The notes: generated by a model from the sequence alone, not told the origin. A stretch of DNA of 64,000 bases from Sphingomonas sp. PAMC 26605 (GCF_000241485.1 NZ_JH584241.1:3089627-3153626); one strand, 5' to 3'; positions 9,374 to 19,700 are shown, counted from the stretch's first letter. Numbers and translations are program-made.

Positions 9374-9820
9374 ATGAGACCCAACACGCTGCGGACGCTG
9401 CGCCGCTATCACCATTATCTCGGCCTGTTCTTCGCGCCGATGATCCTGCTGTTCTCGCTCAGCGGTGCGCTGCAGACCTTCCGGCTGCAGGAGACGCGCG
9501 GCTATGGCGAGACGCCGCCGAACTGGATCGTCTGGCTGGCAAGCGTCCACAAGGATCAAGGCCCGCCGCGTCCGCCGCGCCCCGAAAAGCCGAAGCCGGC
9601 CGGCGATATGTCGAAGCCCCGGGGTGACGCCGAGCGCGGCGGCACAAAGCGCCCCTCGCCGCTGCCCCTCAAGATCTTCGTCGTTGCGCTGGCGATCGCG
9701 CTCGCTTTCTCGACGATCACCGGCGTGGTGATCGCGCTGTCGATCCGCTCAATGCGGCGCGTCTCGATCGCGCTTTTGGTCGCCGGCGCGGTGGTGCCGA
9801 TCGTCCTGCTCTGGATCTGA
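9374..9820 (+). CDS. Small PepSY-type membrane protein
   Basis: 148 residues. The first membrane helix follows RRYHHYLGLFFAPMILLFSLSG, the N-terminal signature of PepSY-associated transmembrane proteins. A proline- and lysine-rich hydrophilic linker (about 60-100) and two more helices near the C-terminus follow. It has three helices in all and no full extracytoplasmic PepSY domain, so it is a short relative of the iron-reductase-like family. I chose ATG 9374, preceded by GAGG; an in-frame ATG at 9338 would add 12 residues. The molecular role is unknown. Confidence 0.75.
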   Translation: MRPNTLRTLRRYHHYLGLFFAPMILLFSLSGALQTFRLQETRGYGETPPNWIVWLASVHKDQGPPRPPRPEKPKPAGDMSKPRGDAERGGTKRPSPLPLKIFVVALAIALAFSTITGVVIALSIRSMRRVSIALLVAGAVVPIVLLWI

Positions 9821-9842
9821 TCGATGACCGCGGGCGCCGGAG

Positions 9843-10616
9843 CTAGAGCCCCAGCGCCTTGCGCGCGATCGCCTCGATCTTCGGGTCGAGCTCGGGCGGG
9901 GTCATGTCGATATGCGCCTCGAGCTGCTCGGCGATCGCGCTCAGCGCGGCGATGCGTCCGGCTTTCTTGTCGTTGCCGTCGATCACGGTCCACGGCGCCC
10001 AGCGCGTGTCGGTGCGCTTGAACATGTCGTGCATCGCGTCGAGATAGGCGGCGCGCTTCTCGCGGTTGCGGTAATCCTCGACGCCGGTTTTCCAGCGCTT
10101 CCACGGACGATCGAGCCGGTCCTCGAGGCGTTTGTCCTGCTGCTTTTGCGAGACATGGACGAACAGCTTGACGATCGTCGTTCCCGAATCGGCCTGTTGC
10201 GCCTCGAATTCGTTGATCTCGTCAAAGCCGCGCTTCCACTCGGCTTCCTTCGCATAGCCCTCGACGCGTTCGACCAGCACGCGGCCGTACCAGCTGCGAT
10301 CGAACACGCCGATATCGCCGCATGCGGGGAGCTTCTGCCAGAATCGCCACAGGAAATGATGGTCGAGCTCGTCCTGCGTCGGCGCCTTGATCGGCCAGAC
10401 CTCGAAATTGCGCGGGTCCCATTCGGCGCAGAGCCGCTGGATGATGCCGCCCTTGCCCGCCGCGTCCCAGCCTTCGAACAGCACGATCGCGCGCTTGCGG
10501 TGGACGATATGCGCGACCTGGATATGTGCGAGGCGTTTCTGCAGCTTCGCGAGATCGGCGGCGTAGTCGCCGTCGTAGGATTTGCCCGATTCGTAGTCGG
10601 AAAGGTCGATCGTCAT
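9843..10616 (-). CDS. ppk2: Polyphosphate kinase 2
   Basis: 257-residue P-loop kinase of the PPK2 family, which uses polyphosphate to phosphorylate nucleoside diphosphates or monophosphates. Walker A is FEGWDAAGKGG (about 48-58) and the catalytic Walker B/lid region is FDRSWYGRVLVERVEGY (about 105-121). A single PPK2 domain indicates a class I or III enzyme; substrate preference cannot be read here. The start MTIDLSDYESGKSYDGDY follows the family; the upstream in-frame extension lies inside a repeat. ppk1 and ppx lie 4-7 kb away. Confidence 0.93.
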   Translation of the reverse strand: MTIDLSDYESGKSYDGDYAADLAKLQKRLAHIQVAHIVHRKRAIVLFEGWDAAGKGGIIQRLCAEWDPRNFEVWPIKAPTQDELDHHFLWRFWQKLPACGDIGVFDRSWYGRVLVERVEGYAKEAEWKRGFDEINEFEAQQADSGTTIVKLFVHVSQKQQDKRLEDRLDRPWKRWKTGVEDYRNREKRAAYLDAMHDMFKRTDTRWAPWTVIDGNDKKAGRIAALSAIAEQLEAHIDMTPPELDPKIEAIARKALGL

Positions 10617-10618
10617 AT

Positions 10619-10717
10619 CCCCCTCCCGCTTGCGGGAGGGGTTAGGGGAGGGAATGGGCAGAGCGTTGTCATGGGGAGACACTGCCCTCCCCCAGCCCCT
10701 CCCGCAAGCGGGAGGGG
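10619..10717. repeat. Compound palindromic repeat (family C) between aspS and ppk2
   Basis: The left unit CCCCTCCCGCTTGCGGGAGG and the right unit CCCCTCCCGCAAGCGGGAGG are themselves hairpins. With their flanks (GGGGTTAGGGGAGGG and CCCTCCCCCAGCC) they also form one large inverted repeat. Related copies lie at 20885-20906 and 23998-24160. Confidence 0.85.
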
Positions 10718-10752
10718 AGTTTGGGCAAGCGCTTCCCGTAGCCGGGTGGGTT

Positions 10753-12576
10753 TTATTGCGGCCGCACCGCTTCGTCGGCCGGCTTGGCGGTGGCGACGCC
10801 GGCGGTCGAGCGCAGGTTGAGTTCCTTGAGCTGCTTGGGCGTCGCGAAGTTGGGCGCGCCCATCATCAGATCCTCGGCCTTCTGCGTCATCGGGAAGGTG
10901 ATGACCTCGCGGATGTTGGGCTCGTCGGCGAGCAGCATGACGATGCGGTCGACCCCCGGCGCCGATCCGCCGTGCGGCGGCGCGCCGAACTTGAAGGCGT
11001 TGATCATCCCCGCGAAGTTCGTATCGACATCGGCCTGGGTGTAGCCGGCGATTTCGAACGCCTTGTACATGATCTCGGGACGATGGTTCCGGATCGCGCC
11101 CGACGACAGCTCGATGCCGTTGCAGACGATGTCGTACTGGTAGGCGAGGATGTCGAGTGGGTCCATCGTCTCGAGCGCTTCCATCTCGCCCTGCGGCATC
11201 GAGAAGGGGTTGTGGCTGAAGTCGACCTTCTTGGCATCCTCGTCATATTCGAACATCGGGAAATCGACGATCCAGCAGAATTCGAAGCGCTTGTCGTCGA
11301 TCAGGCCGAGCTGATCGGCGACGCGCGTCCGGGCCAGGCCGGCGAGCTTGGCCGCCTGCGCCGCCTTGCCGGCCGCGAAGAAGATGCCGTCGTTCGGGCC
11401 GAGGCCGAGCGCTTCGGCGATCGCCTTCATGCCGTCCTGGCCGTGATTGTTGGCGATCGGGCCGCCGAACACGCCGTCCTTCTGCGTCGCATAGCCGAGG
11501 CCGGGGAAGCCTTCGCTCTGCGCCCAGCTGTTCATCTCGTCGAAGAACTTGCGGCTCTTCTCATGCGTGTTGGGTGCCGCGATCGCACGGACGACGTCGC
11601 CGCCCTCGACCATCGACGCGAAACGACCGAAGCCCGAACCCTTGAAGTGCTCGGACACGTCGGTGATGATCAGCGGGTTGCGCAGGTCGGGCTTGTCGTT
11701 GCCGTACTTGAGCATCGATTCGCGGTACGGGATGCGCTTGAACGGCAGCGCCGAGACGGTGCGGCCCTTGCCCTGCCAGTTGGCGAATTCCTCGAACACG
11801 CCGTGGAGCACGGGCTCGATCGCCGCGAACACGTCGTCCTGCGTGACGTAGCTCATCTCGAAATCGAGCTGGTAGAATTCGCCCGGCGAACGGTCGGCGC
11901 GCGCGTCCTCGTCGCGGAAGCATGGCGCGATCTGGAAATAGCGGTCGAAGCCCGCAACCATCAGCAGCTGCTTGAACATCTGCGGCGCCTGCGGGAGCGC
12001 GTAGAACTTGCCGGGATGGACGCGGCTCGGGACAAGATAATCGCGCGCGCCTTCGGGGCTCGACGCAGTGAGGATCGGCGTCTGGAATTCGGTGAACCCC
12101 TGCCCGATCATCCGCTGGCGCAGCGACGAAATGACGTTCGAGCGCAGCAGCACGTTGGCGTGGAGCCGCTCCCGCCGCAGATCGAGATAGCGATACTTGA
12201 GGCGGATTTCCTCGGGATATTCGGCCTCGCCGAACACCGGCATCGGCAGCTCGTGCGCGACCGACTGGACGACGACGTCGCGCGCGCGGATCTCGATCTC
12301 GCCCGACGGAAGGTTGGCGTTCACCGTCTCGGATGACCGGGCGACGACCTCGCCGGTGATCGTCACGACCGACTCGGGGCGCAGCTTGTCGAGCACGGCG
12401 TGCGCCGGGCTGTCGCTGTCGGTGACGATCTGGGTGATGCCGTAATGGTCGCGCAGATCGACGAACAGCAGATTGCCGTGATCGCGCTTGCGATGGACCC
12501 AGCCCGACAGCTTGACCGTGGTGCCGACGTCCGCGGCGCGGAGCTGGGCGCAAGTATGGGTGCGATAGGCGTGCAT
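10753..12576 (-). CDS. aspS: Aspartyl-tRNA synthetase
   Basis: 607-residue class II synthetase of the bacterial type with a GAD insertion. The N-terminal OB-fold anticodon domain has [20 protein letters not shown]. Motif 2 is [20 protein letters not shown] and motif 3 is [14 protein letters not shown]. Whether it also charges tRNA-Asn depends on GatCAB elsewhere. The start [18 protein letters not shown] is the family start; an in-frame ATG 9 nt upstream is the alternative. Divergent from rnd. Confidence 0.97.
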   Translation of the reverse strand: MHAYRTHTCAQLRAADVGTTVKLSGWVHRKRDHGNLLFVDLRDHYGITQIVTDSDSPAHAVLDKLRPESVVTITGEVVARSSETVNANLPSGEIEIRARDVVVQSVAHELPMPVFGEAEYPEEIRLKYRYLDLRRERLHANVLLRSNVISSLRQRMIGQGFTEFQTPILTASSPEGARDYLVPSRVHPGKFYALPQAPQMFKQLLMVAGFDRYFQIAPCFRDEDARADRSPGEFYQLDFEMSYVTQDDVFAAIEPVLHGVFEEFANWQGKGRTVSALPFKRIPYRESMLKYGNDKPDLRNPLIITDVSEHFKGSGFGRFASMVEGGDVVRAIAAPNTHEKSRKFFDEMNSWAQSEGFPGLGYATQKDGVFGGPIANNHGQDGMKAIAEALGLGPNDGIFFAAGKAAQAAKLAGLARTRVADQLGLIDDKRFEFCWIVDFPMFEYDEDAKKVDFSHNPFSMPQGEMEALETMDPLDILAYQYDIVCNGIELSSGAIRNHRPEIMYKAFEIAGYTQADVDTNFAGMINAFKFGAPPHGGSAPGVDRIVMLLADEPNIREVITFPMTQKAEDLMMGAPNFATPKQLKELNLRSTAGVATAKPADEAVRPQ

Positions 12577-12597
12577 GGATCTCATCTCACTCTTTCC

Positions 12598-12693
12598 GTC
12601 GTCCCCGCGAACGCGGGGATCCCGCTTCCCTTCGCGCAGCATTCGGCGCGGCGCGGGCGGCAGAAGCGGGATCCCCGCTTACGCGGGGATGAC
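12598..12693. repeat. Inverted repeat (family D) in the aspS-rnd intergenic region
   Basis: Arms 12598-12628 and 12663-12693 (31 nt each) are inverted repeats with about three mismatches. Each arm contains its own small hairpin of the type CCCCGCGnnnGCGGGG. It lies between divergent aspS and rnd, upstream of both. Confidence 0.85.
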
Positions 12694-12769
12694 GGTTGAA
12701 AATATGGTCCCGCGCTTTCCCGTCACACAGCGCTTTGTCAAGGCGCGCGACCCTCGCTATGGGGTGGAG

Positions 12770-13948
12770 ATGCATATCCATCCCCTGATCACCGACAGCG
12801 CCACCCTCGCCAATCTCTGCGCCCGAATGTCGCAAGCCGATTTCGTCTGCATCGACACCGAGTTCATGCGCGAGAACACCTTCTGGCCGGAACTCTGCCT
12901 GATCCAGATCGCCGACGTGAACGAAGCGGCGGCGATCGACCCGCTCGCGCCGGGGCTCGACATGAGCCCGCTGCTCCAGCTGATGGTCAATAACGAGGAC
13001 GTGCTCAAGGTCTTCCATGCCGGCGGGCAGGATCTCGAAATCGTCTACAACCTCACCGGCACGACGCCGCATCCGCTGTTCGACACGCAGGTCGCGGCGA
13101 TGGCGTTGGGGCAAGGCGAGCAGGTCGGTTACTCGAACCTGGTCGATGCGTGGCTCGGGATCACGGTCGACAAGGGCGCGCGCTTTACCGACTGGAGCCG
13201 CCGTCCGCTCGACGCGCGGCAGATCGAATATGCGATCGGCGACGTGACGCATCTCGCCAGGATCTTCCCGAAGATGCTCGAGCGCTTGCGCCGCACGGGC
13301 CGCGGTGCGTGGCTCGACCAGGAGATGGAGCGTCTCGGCGACCCCAAGAATTACGCCAACGATCCCGAGGAAGCCTGGCGCCGGATCAAGGTGCCGAGCC
13401 GCAAGCCCGACGTGCTCGGTCGGTTGAAGGCGCTCGCGCGCTGGCGCGAGATCGAGGCGCGCGGCAAGGACCTACCGCGCGGGCGGATCGTCAAGGACGA
13501 GACGATCGCCGATCTGGCGGGGCACGCGCCCAAGCGGCAAGCCGATCTCGCCAAGGTGCGCGGGCTTTCCGCGACGTGGGCGCAGAACGATATCGGCGCG
13601 CGGCTGATGGCGGCGCTCGAGCATGCCGAGCCGATGTCGGCTGACGAATTGCCCTCGCGCGATGACCGCAAGCCGGGGATGGGCAAGGACGGCGCTTTGG
13701 TCGCCGATCTGCTCAAGCTGCTCCTGAAAATCCGTTCGAAGGAAATCGACGTCGCGGCGCGGTTGCTCGCGCGGACCGACGATCTCGACGCGCTCGCCGC
13801 CGGGCAGCGCGAAGGGCTGTCGATCCTCGAGGGATGGCGCTTCGATCAATTCGGGCGCGACGCGCTCGATCTGGTCGAGGGGCGGCTGGCGTTTGCGGTG
13901 GTGAACGGCAAGCTCAAGATGACGCGGACCGAGGATATCGCGGTCTAG
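12770..13948 (+). CDS. rnd: Ribonuclease D
   Basis: 392-residue 3'-5' exonuclease that trims tRNA precursors. The DEDDy residues are visible: D and E in FVCIDTEFMRENTFWP, D in VFHAGGQDLEIVYN, and Y and D in YAIGDVTHL. An HRDC domain (about 205-290: RKPDVLGRLKALARWREIEA) and a C-terminal HRDC-like tail follow. I chose ATG 12770 (MHIHPLITD), which follows a GGGGTGGAG stretch. The open frame upstream runs into repeat D and looks non-coding. Confidence 0.94.
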   Translation: MHIHPLITDSATLANLCARMSQADFVCIDTEFMRENTFWPELCLIQIADVNEAAAIDPLAPGLDMSPLLQLMVNNEDVLKVFHAGGQDLEIVYNLTGTTPHPLFDTQVAAMALGQGEQVGYSNLVDAWLGITVDKGARFTDWSRRPLDARQIEYAIGDVTHLARIFPKMLERLRRTGRGAWLDQEMERLGDPKNYANDPEEAWRRIKVPSRKPDVLGRLKALARWREIEARGKDLPRGRIVKDETIADLAGHAPKRQADLAKVRGLSATWAQNDIGARLMAALEHAEPMSADELPSRDDRKPGMGKDGALVADLLKLLLKIRSKEIDVAARLLARTDDLDALAAGQREGLSILEGWRFDQFGRDALDLVEGRLAFAVVNGKLKMTRTEDIAV

Positions 13949-13957
13949 CCCCTCTTC

Positions 13958-14051
13958 GTCACCCCGGCCTTGTGCCGGGGCCCACCGGGATGCCCGAACT
14001 GCGGCCACAGAGTGCGTGGCACGGTGGACCCCGGCACAAGGCCGGGGTGAC
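13958..14051. repeat. Inverted repeat (family E) between rnd and ppx
   Basis: Arms GTCACCCCGGCCTTGTGCCG (start of 13958-13986) and its complement at 14023-14051 pair perfectly over 29 nt, separated by 36 nt. It lies between two convergent genes, 9 bp after the rnd stop and 8 bp before the ppx stop. It could therefore serve as a bidirectional terminator. Confidence 0.85.
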
Positions 14052-14059
14052 GGGAGGGC

Positions 14060-15604
14060 CTATTCGACGATCACCGCCTTGCGTCCCAGCGCCGCCGCCA
14101 GCGACGCGTGCCGCCGCTCGACCGTCTCGCTGTACAGCGCGATGTCGCTGTCCTTCACGCGCAGCGTCACCGTCTCACCATCGTCGGCGAGCGACGAGCG
14201 TTGCAGCGGGCCGGCAAGCCCGCCGCTCATCCGCTGCCCGAGCCGCATCGCCAACCCCCAAAGCACCGCGCGTTTCAAGTCGAGCGGATCGGCGAGTACC
14301 GCGAGCGGCGCCGGCGTATTGACCCCGCCGCCCAGACTCGTGTGGAGCGCCTGTGCGATCAGAGCACGGCCGCGCGCGTCGACCGCGACCCAATTGCCGT
14401 GGAGCGCCACTTCGACGCCGCGTTCGGCGCGGAATTCGGGATTGGCGCGCCAGCCGACATCGGCGAGCAGGCACGCCGCGAGCCGCAACCGCGCCATTTC
14501 GGGCTGGTCTCGGGTAAACAACGGCGCGATCCAGCCGTCGAGCAGGTCGCCATGCTCGGCGAAACGGCCATGCCGCCGGCCCTCGTCGCGCGTCGCGACG
14601 ATCAGCGGGTCCTGCGCCTGCACCTGCGGGTCGAGCGCGCCGTAGAGCAACCCCTCGCGCAGGCCGAAGGCCGAAACGATCGTGGTCTCGCTGCCGATAT
14701 GCTTGAGGAGCGCGACGAGCAGCGCCGTGGCGTCCCCCAGCGTCGCGGCGCGCGCGGCGGACAGGCCGGGGATCGCGCGCAGCCAGCTCTTGTTGACGTG
14801 GCTGATCGTCCGCCCCATCCGCGCGATCGCCTCGGCCGACATCGCATATTCGTGGATCACCGGGAGCGGATAGCTCGCGAGATGCATGTCGAGCCGCGCC
14901 AACGCACGCCATGATCCGCCGACGAGATAGAGCGGGAGCCCCGCCCCCTTCCCCGTCCAGCCCGACCGATCGAGCGCGCGCGCGACCTCGCGTTGCAGAA
15001 CGCCAGGCCCCTTGTCGCGGATCGCGCCGATGCGCAGTACGCCGAGCGGGAAGGACACGCGCTCGCCGACCTTGCCGTCGCGAATGCGGATCAGTTCAAG
15101 GCTGCCGCCGCCGAGGTCCCCCACGATACCGTCGGCCTGCGGGATTGCGGACATCACGCCGTAGCCGGCGCCCGTCGCCTCCTGCTCGCCGCTAAGCAAT
15201 TCGACCTCGAGCCCGAGATCGTGCGCTGCATCGAGCAGAACCTTGCCGTTGGAGGCATCGCGCACCGCGGCGGTCGCGACGGTACGGAGCTGCGTGACCT
15301 CCATCTCGCGCGCGACGGCGGCGAAGCGCGCCAACGCGTCCTTGGCGACCGCGATTCCCGATTCGGCGATCGCGCCGGTCTCGGCCATGCCGCGGCCCAG
15401 CCCAGCCATGACCTTCTCGTTGAACAACGTCGCGGGCAGCCGCTCGGGGCCTTGATAGACCACCAGGCGGATCGAATTGGACCCGATGTCGATGATCGCA
15501 GTGCGGGGTTCGGCTGGATCCTGCTCGCGGGTCACGACGGTTTTGCCTGAGACAGCGCTGTCACGATTGGCGGGCGACAAGGGGAAGCGGAACGGCGTGT
15601 TCAT
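14060..15604 (-). CDS. ppx: Exopolyphosphatase (Ppx/GppA family)
   Basis: 514-residue member of the ASKHA phosphatase family that releases phosphate from polyphosphate ends; guanosine pentaphosphate hydrolysis is the alternative. The phosphate-1 loop is AIIDIGSNSIRLVVY and phosphate-2 is GDLGGGSLELIRI. A C-terminal HD-like helical region contains RLAACLLADVGWRANPEFR. Its ATG lies 4 nt after the ppk1 stop, so kinase and phosphatase are co-transcribed. The ppk1 context favours exopolyphosphatase. Confidence 0.93.
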   Translation of the reverse strand: MNTPFRFPLSPANRDSAVSGKTVVTREQDPAEPRTAIIDIGSNSIRLVVYQGPERLPATLFNEKVMAGLGRGMAETGAIAESGIAVAKDALARFAAVAREMEVTQLRTVATAAVRDASNGKVLLDAAHDLGLEVELLSGEQEATGAGYGVMSAIPQADGIVGDLGGGSLELIRIRDGKVGERVSFPLGVLRIGAIRDKGPGVLQREVARALDRSGWTGKGAGLPLYLVGGSWRALARLDMHLASYPLPVIHEYAMSAEAIARMGRTISHVNKSWLRAIPGLSAARAATLGDATALLVALLKHIGSETTIVSAFGLREGLLYGALDPQVQAQDPLIVATRDEGRRHGRFAEHGDLLDGWIAPLFTRDQPEMARLRLAACLLADVGWRANPEFRAERGVEVALHGNWVAVDARGRALIAQALHTSLGGGVNTPAPLAVLADPLDLKRAVLWGLAMRLGQRMSGGLAGPLQRSSLADDGETVTLRVKDSDIALYSETVERRHASLAAALGRKAVIVE

Positions 15605-15608
15605 CAGT

Positions 15609-17786
15609 TCAGCGCCGGTTTCTGAGCGACAGCTTGGGCACCGAACCGCTCGCGGCGAGCGAGGCGCCGCGCCCCGACAGCGAGGGGTTGGTCATGAAAT
15701 AGCGATGCAGGTTGAACGGCCGGTCGCCCGGCTGCGTGCGGACATACGATCCGTCGCCCTGCAGCTCCCAGCTCTGCTCGTTGTCGATCAGATTGGCGAC
15801 CATCACCTGATCGAGGATCTGCTGGTGGACGGTCTTGTTCTCGATCGGCAGCATATATTCGATGCGGCGATCGAAATTGCGCTGCATCCAGTCGGCCGAC
15901 GAGATGAACACCTGCGCGCCGTCATTGGGCAGCATCCCGCCATTGCCGAAGCACCAGATCCGGCTGTGTTCGAGGAAGCGGCCGATCACCGATTTCACGC
16001 GGATGTTCTCGGACAGGCCGGGCACGCCGGGCTTGAGGCAGCAGATGCCGCGGATGATGAGGTCGATCTGCACTCCGGCGTCGCTGGCTTCGTAGAGCTT
16101 GTCGATCACCGCCGGGTCAACCACCGAGTTCATCTTCGCCCAGATCGCGGCGGGGCGGCCCGCCTTGGCATTGTCGATCTCGGTATCGATCAGCCGCATC
16201 AGACGTGGACGCAAGTCGCGCGGCGACAGGCTGATCAGCGCCATGTTCTCGGGTTCGACGTACCCGGTGATGTAGTTGAACATCTGTGCCGCATCGAGCC
16301 CGAGCCGCGGGTCGGCGGTGAAGAAGCTGAGGTCGGTATACACTTTGGCGGTGATCGGGTGATAATTGCCCGTGCCGAAATGGCAGTAGGTCCGGTATTG
16401 CCCGCTCTCGCGGCGCACCACCATCGAGACCTTGGCGTGCGTCTTCCAGTCGATGAAGCCATAGACGACCTGGACGCCCGCGCGTTCGAGCGCGGAGGCC
16501 CAGAGCAGGTTCTGTTCCTCGTCGAAGCGTGCCTTCAACTCGACCACCGCGGTGACCGACTTGCCCGCCTCGGCGGCGGCGATCAGCGCGTTGATGACCG
16601 CGGGCTGCTTGCCCGCGCGGTACAGCGTCTGCTTGATCGCGACGACATCGGGGTCTGCCGCTGCCTGCTTGAGGAAAGCGAGCACGACGTCGAAGGTCTC
16701 GTACGGGTGGTGGACGACGATGTCCTTCGCCTTGATCGCGGCGAAGCAGTCGCCGCCATATTCGCGGATCCGCTCGGGGAAGCGCGGCGAGAAGGGCGGG
16801 AATTTGAGATCGGGGCGATCCTCGTCGACGATCGCCTCGAGGTCGCCGACGCCGAGAAACGCGCCGCTCTCGGTGACGAAGCAGTCCGCGCCGCCGAGCT
16901 CGTCGCGCAACACCGAGCCGAGCCGCTTCGGCATCCCGCTTTCGAGCTCGAGCCGGATGACGCGGCCACGCCGGCGACGCTTGATCGCGTTCGCAAAGTA
17001 GCGGACGAGATCCTCGGCCTCTTCCTCGATCTCGAGATCGCTGTCGCGCAGCACGCGGAACTCAGCGCCGCCGATCACGCGGTAGCCCGGGAAGACGAGC
17101 GGAGCGAAGCGCTTCACCAGCGATTCGACCGCGATGTAGCGCGCCTTTTCGCCCGGCAAGCGGAGGAAGCGCGGCATCGGCGCGGGGATCATGACGAGCT
17201 CGCGGATCGGCTGGTCGTCCGAGATGCGGACCAGGTCGAACATCACCGCCAGCCCCTTGTTGGGGATGAACGGGAAGGGATGCGCCGGGTCGAGTGCCTG
17301 CGGCGTCAGGATCGGGAAGAGCTGCTCGCGGAACTGCGTCTCGAGCCAGGCGAGGTCCTCGCCCGACAGCGCCTCGTCGATCGTCCGCGAGCTGAGCACC
17401 GCGATCCCGGTTTCGGCGAGCTGGCGGCGCAGGTCGCGCCAGACGTCGCGCTGGCTGGTCACCAGCGCGTCGGCCTCGGCGACGATCGCAGCGAGCTGCT
17501 GGCCCGAGGTCAGCCCGTCGTTCGACAGCCGCGCGACGTCCTGCAGCTGCTGACCCTTCAGTCCGGCCACGCGGACCATGAAGAATTCGTCGAGGTTCGA
17601 CCCCGAGATCGACAGGAACCGCACGCGCTCGAGCAGCGGATGCGCGGTGTTGCACGCTTCTTCCAGAACGCGCCGGTTGAACGCGAGCCAGGACAGCTCG
17701 CGGTTGAAATAGCGGTCGCTCCCCTCGCTTCCGGCAAACGGGTCGTCGTCGTGGTCCAGGCTCGCGAGGTGGGCGGGTCGGGTCAT
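15609..17786 (-). CDS. ppk1: Polyphosphate kinase 1
   Basis: 725-residue enzyme that polymerises ATP gamma-phosphates into polyphosphate. The N-terminal domain opens with [20 protein letters not shown], and [14 protein letters not shown] follows. The phospholipase-D-like catalytic half contains [20 protein letters not shown], with the autophosphorylated histidine region, and [20 protein letters not shown]. The ATG overlaps the hdaA stop as ATGA. Normal length, no defects seen. Confidence 0.96.
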   Translation of the reverse strand: MTRPAHLASLDHDDDPFAGSEGSDRYFNRELSWLAFNRRVLEEACNTAHPLLERVRFLSISGSNLDEFFMVRVAGLKGQQLQDVARLSNDGLTSGQQLAAIVAEADALVTSQRDVWRDLRRQLAETGIAVLSSRTIDEALSGEDLAWLETQFREQLFPILTPQALDPAHPFPFIPNKGLAVMFDLVRISDDQPIRELVMIPAPMPRFLRLPGEKARYIAVESLVKRFAPLVFPGYRVIGGAEFRVLRDSDLEIEEEAEDLVRYFANAIKRRRRGRVIRLELESGMPKRLGSVLRDELGGADCFVTESGAFLGVGDLEAIVDEDRPDLKFPPFSPRFPERIREYGGDCFAAIKAKDIVVHHPYETFDVVLAFLKQAAADPDVVAIKQTLYRAGKQPAVINALIAAAEAGKSVTAVVELKARFDEEQNLLWASALERAGVQVVYGFIDWKTHAKVSMVVRRESGQYRTYCHFGTGNYHPITAKVYTDLSFFTADPRLGLDAAQMFNYITGYVEPENMALISLSPRDLRPRLMRLIDTEIDNAKAGRPAAIWAKMNSVVDPAVIDKLYEASDAGVQIDLIIRGICCLKPGVPGLSENIRVKSVIGRFLEHSRIWCFGNGGMLPNDGAQVFISSADWMQRNFDRRIEYMLPIENKTVHQQILDQVMVANLIDNEQSWELQGDGSYVRTQPGDRPFNLHRYFMTNPSLSGRGASLAASGSVPKLSLRNRR

Positions 17787-18433
17787 GGGGTTTCCGTCGG
17801 TTCGGGGAACAGGTCGGGCACCGCGCCCGGGATCAGTCCGGCTTCGATCAACGTGGCCCGCGCGAGCGGGATCGACAGGCGCTTGTGGCGCGCCAGCAGT
17901 GCCTGATCGAGCAGATCGACCGTGCGCAGCAAGGTTATGTGGGTGCGTTCCACCCGCAGGACGAGCCATTGAATCACCTCCGGCCGGGCATCGATACCAC
18001 GCCGGAGGAACTGACGCTCGAAGATTGCGCGCATCAGCTCCTCGTCGGGGTCGCCGATCCGCACCGTCGGGCTCGCGGCGAGGCGCGAGCGAAGGTCGGG
18101 CAGCTTGATCGACCATTCGGGCGGCGGCGCGTCCGCCACGATCACCACCGGGCGGCGATCCTCCTGCGCGCGATTCCAGGCGTGGAAGATGCTCGTCTCG
18201 TTCTGGCGCTCGGCATCGTCGATAAGGCCGCCGCCGGTCTTGGCGGCGAAGATCCGCGCGAGCAGGCTGCGGCCCGATTTGCGCGGACCGGTGACGACGA
18301 CCGCCATGACGGGCCAGGTGCTCCAATGCTCGAGCTGCTGCACCGCCCGTGCGTTCGAATTCCCGATCAGGAATTCGTCGTCACGCGGGTCGGCTGGCCA
18401 ATCGAGCGGAAGTGCCATTTGTGCCGGGAGCAT
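17783..18433 (-). CDS. hdaA: DnaA regulatory inactivator homologue HdaA
   Basis: 216-residue DnaA-like AAA+ protein without the DNA-binding domain. In alphaproteobacteria HdaA works with the DNA clamp to stimulate ATP hydrolysis on DnaA and prevent re-initiation. The N-terminal [15 protein letters not shown] region fits the clamp-binding end. The P-loop is divergent ([17 protein letters not shown]). A sensor-2-like region is [20 protein letters not shown]. It sits between the secreted DUF2066-like gene (4-nt gap) and ppk1 (ATGA overlap). Confidence 0.85.
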   Translation of the reverse strand: MLPAQMALPLDWPADPRDDEFLIGNSNARAVQQLEHWSTWPVMAVVVTGPRKSGRSLLARIFAAKTGGGLIDDAERQNETSIFHAWNRAQEDRRPVVIVADAPPPEWSIKLPDLRSRLAASPTVRIGDPDEELMRAIFERQFLRRGIDARPEVIQWLVLRVERTHITLLRTVDLLDQALLARHKRLSIPLARATLIEAGLIPGAVPDLFPEPTETP

Positions 18434-18437
18434 TAGA

Positions 18438-19700
18438 TCACCCCGTCGGCGAATCGGTGGGTGCGGGTTGGCCGGACGGGCCCGAGCGCCGGATGCGGAA
18501 GGTCGTGCCGCTCGCGCTCACGCTCCAGCCGCGCGACTCGAGCGCGGCGCGCAGGACGGCGGGGTCGGCGTCGTAGGTGACGCGCAGCACTGAAACGCCG
18601 CCGATCGCGAGGCTGGTGGTGATCGCCGAGCGCACGCCCGGGATCGCCTGAAGCGCGCTTTCGGTCGCGGCGACCGAGCCGGCACTCGGCGTGTCGGCCT
18701 GAATCGTAATCGGTGCGCTCGTTCTGGCGGCCGAGGGACCGGGCAGGCCATCGATCCCGAGATCGATCGGTACGACGTCGGTCGGCGTTGCGCTCGGCGT
18801 CGGTGTGGCGACTGGCGCGACATAGGCGAGCCCCGAATCGCCGTTCAGCCCGCCGCCACGGAGTGCTGCCTGATAGGCGTCGTCGATCCGCTTGACGCCG
18901 GCATCGAGCAGCACCGGCAGCGCGTCGGCGCGATCGACGCGCAGCGTGAATTGCGCGATCACGTTATTGTCGGGGCCATGCCGGGCCTCGAATACGCCAA
19001 TGATCGGCCCGCCGGGCCATTCGCGGCGGAGCGTGACCTTGGGGACGAGCACGTCGGTCGCGCCATATTGGTCGAGCACGACGCGCCACCAGCCGCGGCC
19101 GGGCCGCTCGGTCTGGCCGAGCGTGAGCAACAGCGCGTCGGCGCCGGTGCCGGTCGGGCGGACGTAATCGACCAGACTGCTGCCGGTGCGATAGCGGCTC
19201 CAGGCGTCCTGCCACGCGGTCTTCTGTTCGAGCCCGGTCGCGACCCCGCCGCTCACCTCGATCGGAATCGTCAACATCGGCGCCGAGCGCGCCGCCGCCG
19301 CGGAAACGCCGAGGATCGATCCGGCACGCGCACGGCTGAACAGCACGCCGAGTTTGGCGACGTAGCGATTGGGGCCGATCTGCTCGTTCTCGACGACGAT
19401 CCCCGAGACCATCGCGTCGAGCGTCCCGTCGGACAGCGTGGCGCCGCCCTTTCCCATCCGACGCGAGAGCATGTCCCAGCCCTTGCGCTGCGCGATCCGC
19501 CAGCCGGCATAGCGCGCCGCCTCGGCGCTCTTGGCGGTAACATCGACCGAGATACCGCTGACCTCATAGCTGCCCGAGCTGTCGGCGGGTGCGACGCCCT
19601 GGTCGGGATCGTCGACCTGCGCGAACACCAGCCCGCCCGTCGCGGTGAGAGCGAGCGCCGCGGCGAACTTTATGGGCGTGGAAAGGCGGCGGATCGTCAT
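18438..19700 (-). CDS. Secreted DUF2066-like protein with C-terminal heavy-metal-domain-like fold
   Basis: 420 residues with a signal peptide (MTIRRLSTPIKFAAALALTA, cleaved near VFAQ). The N-terminal two thirds (YEVSGISVDVTAKSAEAARY, QRKGWDMLSRRMG, LVDYVRP) resemble the DUF2066 periplasmic family. A threonine/proline linker is followed by a ferredoxin-like repeat (ALQAIPGVRSAITTSLAIGG, ALESRGWSVSASGTTFRIR) that looks like a metal-associated domain without the CXXC motif. It begins the hdaA-ppk1-ppx operon and is divergent from purM across 62 bp. Role unknown. Confidence 0.75.
   Translation of the reverse strand: MTIRRLSTPIKFAAALALTATGGLVFAQVDDPDQGVAPADSSGSYEVSGISVDVTAKSAEAARYAGWRIAQRKGWDMLSRRMGKGGATLSDGTLDAMVSGIVVENEQIGPNRYVAKLGVLFSRARAGSILGVSAAAARSAPMLTIPIEVSGGVATGLEQKTAWQDAWSRYRTGSSLVDYVRPTGTGADALLLTLGQTERPGRGWWRVVLDQYGATDVLVPKVTLRREWPGGPIIGVFEARHGPDNNVIAQFTLRVDRADALPVLLDAGVKRIDDAYQAALRGGGLNGDSGLAYVAPVATPTPSATPTDVVPIDLGIDGLPGPSAARTSAPITIQADTPSAGSVAATESALQAIPGVRSAITTSLAIGGVSVLRVTYDADPAVLRAALESRGWSVSASGTTFRIRRSGPSGQPAPTDSPTG

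Noticed and set aside
10619..10717. Possible CRISPR or tandem array because of repeated CCCTCCCGC units
   Set aside because: Units are inverted, self-complementary and without regular spacers; no cas genes are nearby.
12575..12769. Longer N-terminal versions of aspS and rnd reading into the intergenic region
   Set aside because: The extra residues come from repeat D, lack family similarity, and both genes have good starts at 12576 and 12770.
9843..19700. Possible phage-defence or stress island from ppk2, ppk1, ppx and hdaA
   Set aside because: All are chromosomal housekeeping genes in conserved order, with no integrase, transposase or composition change.
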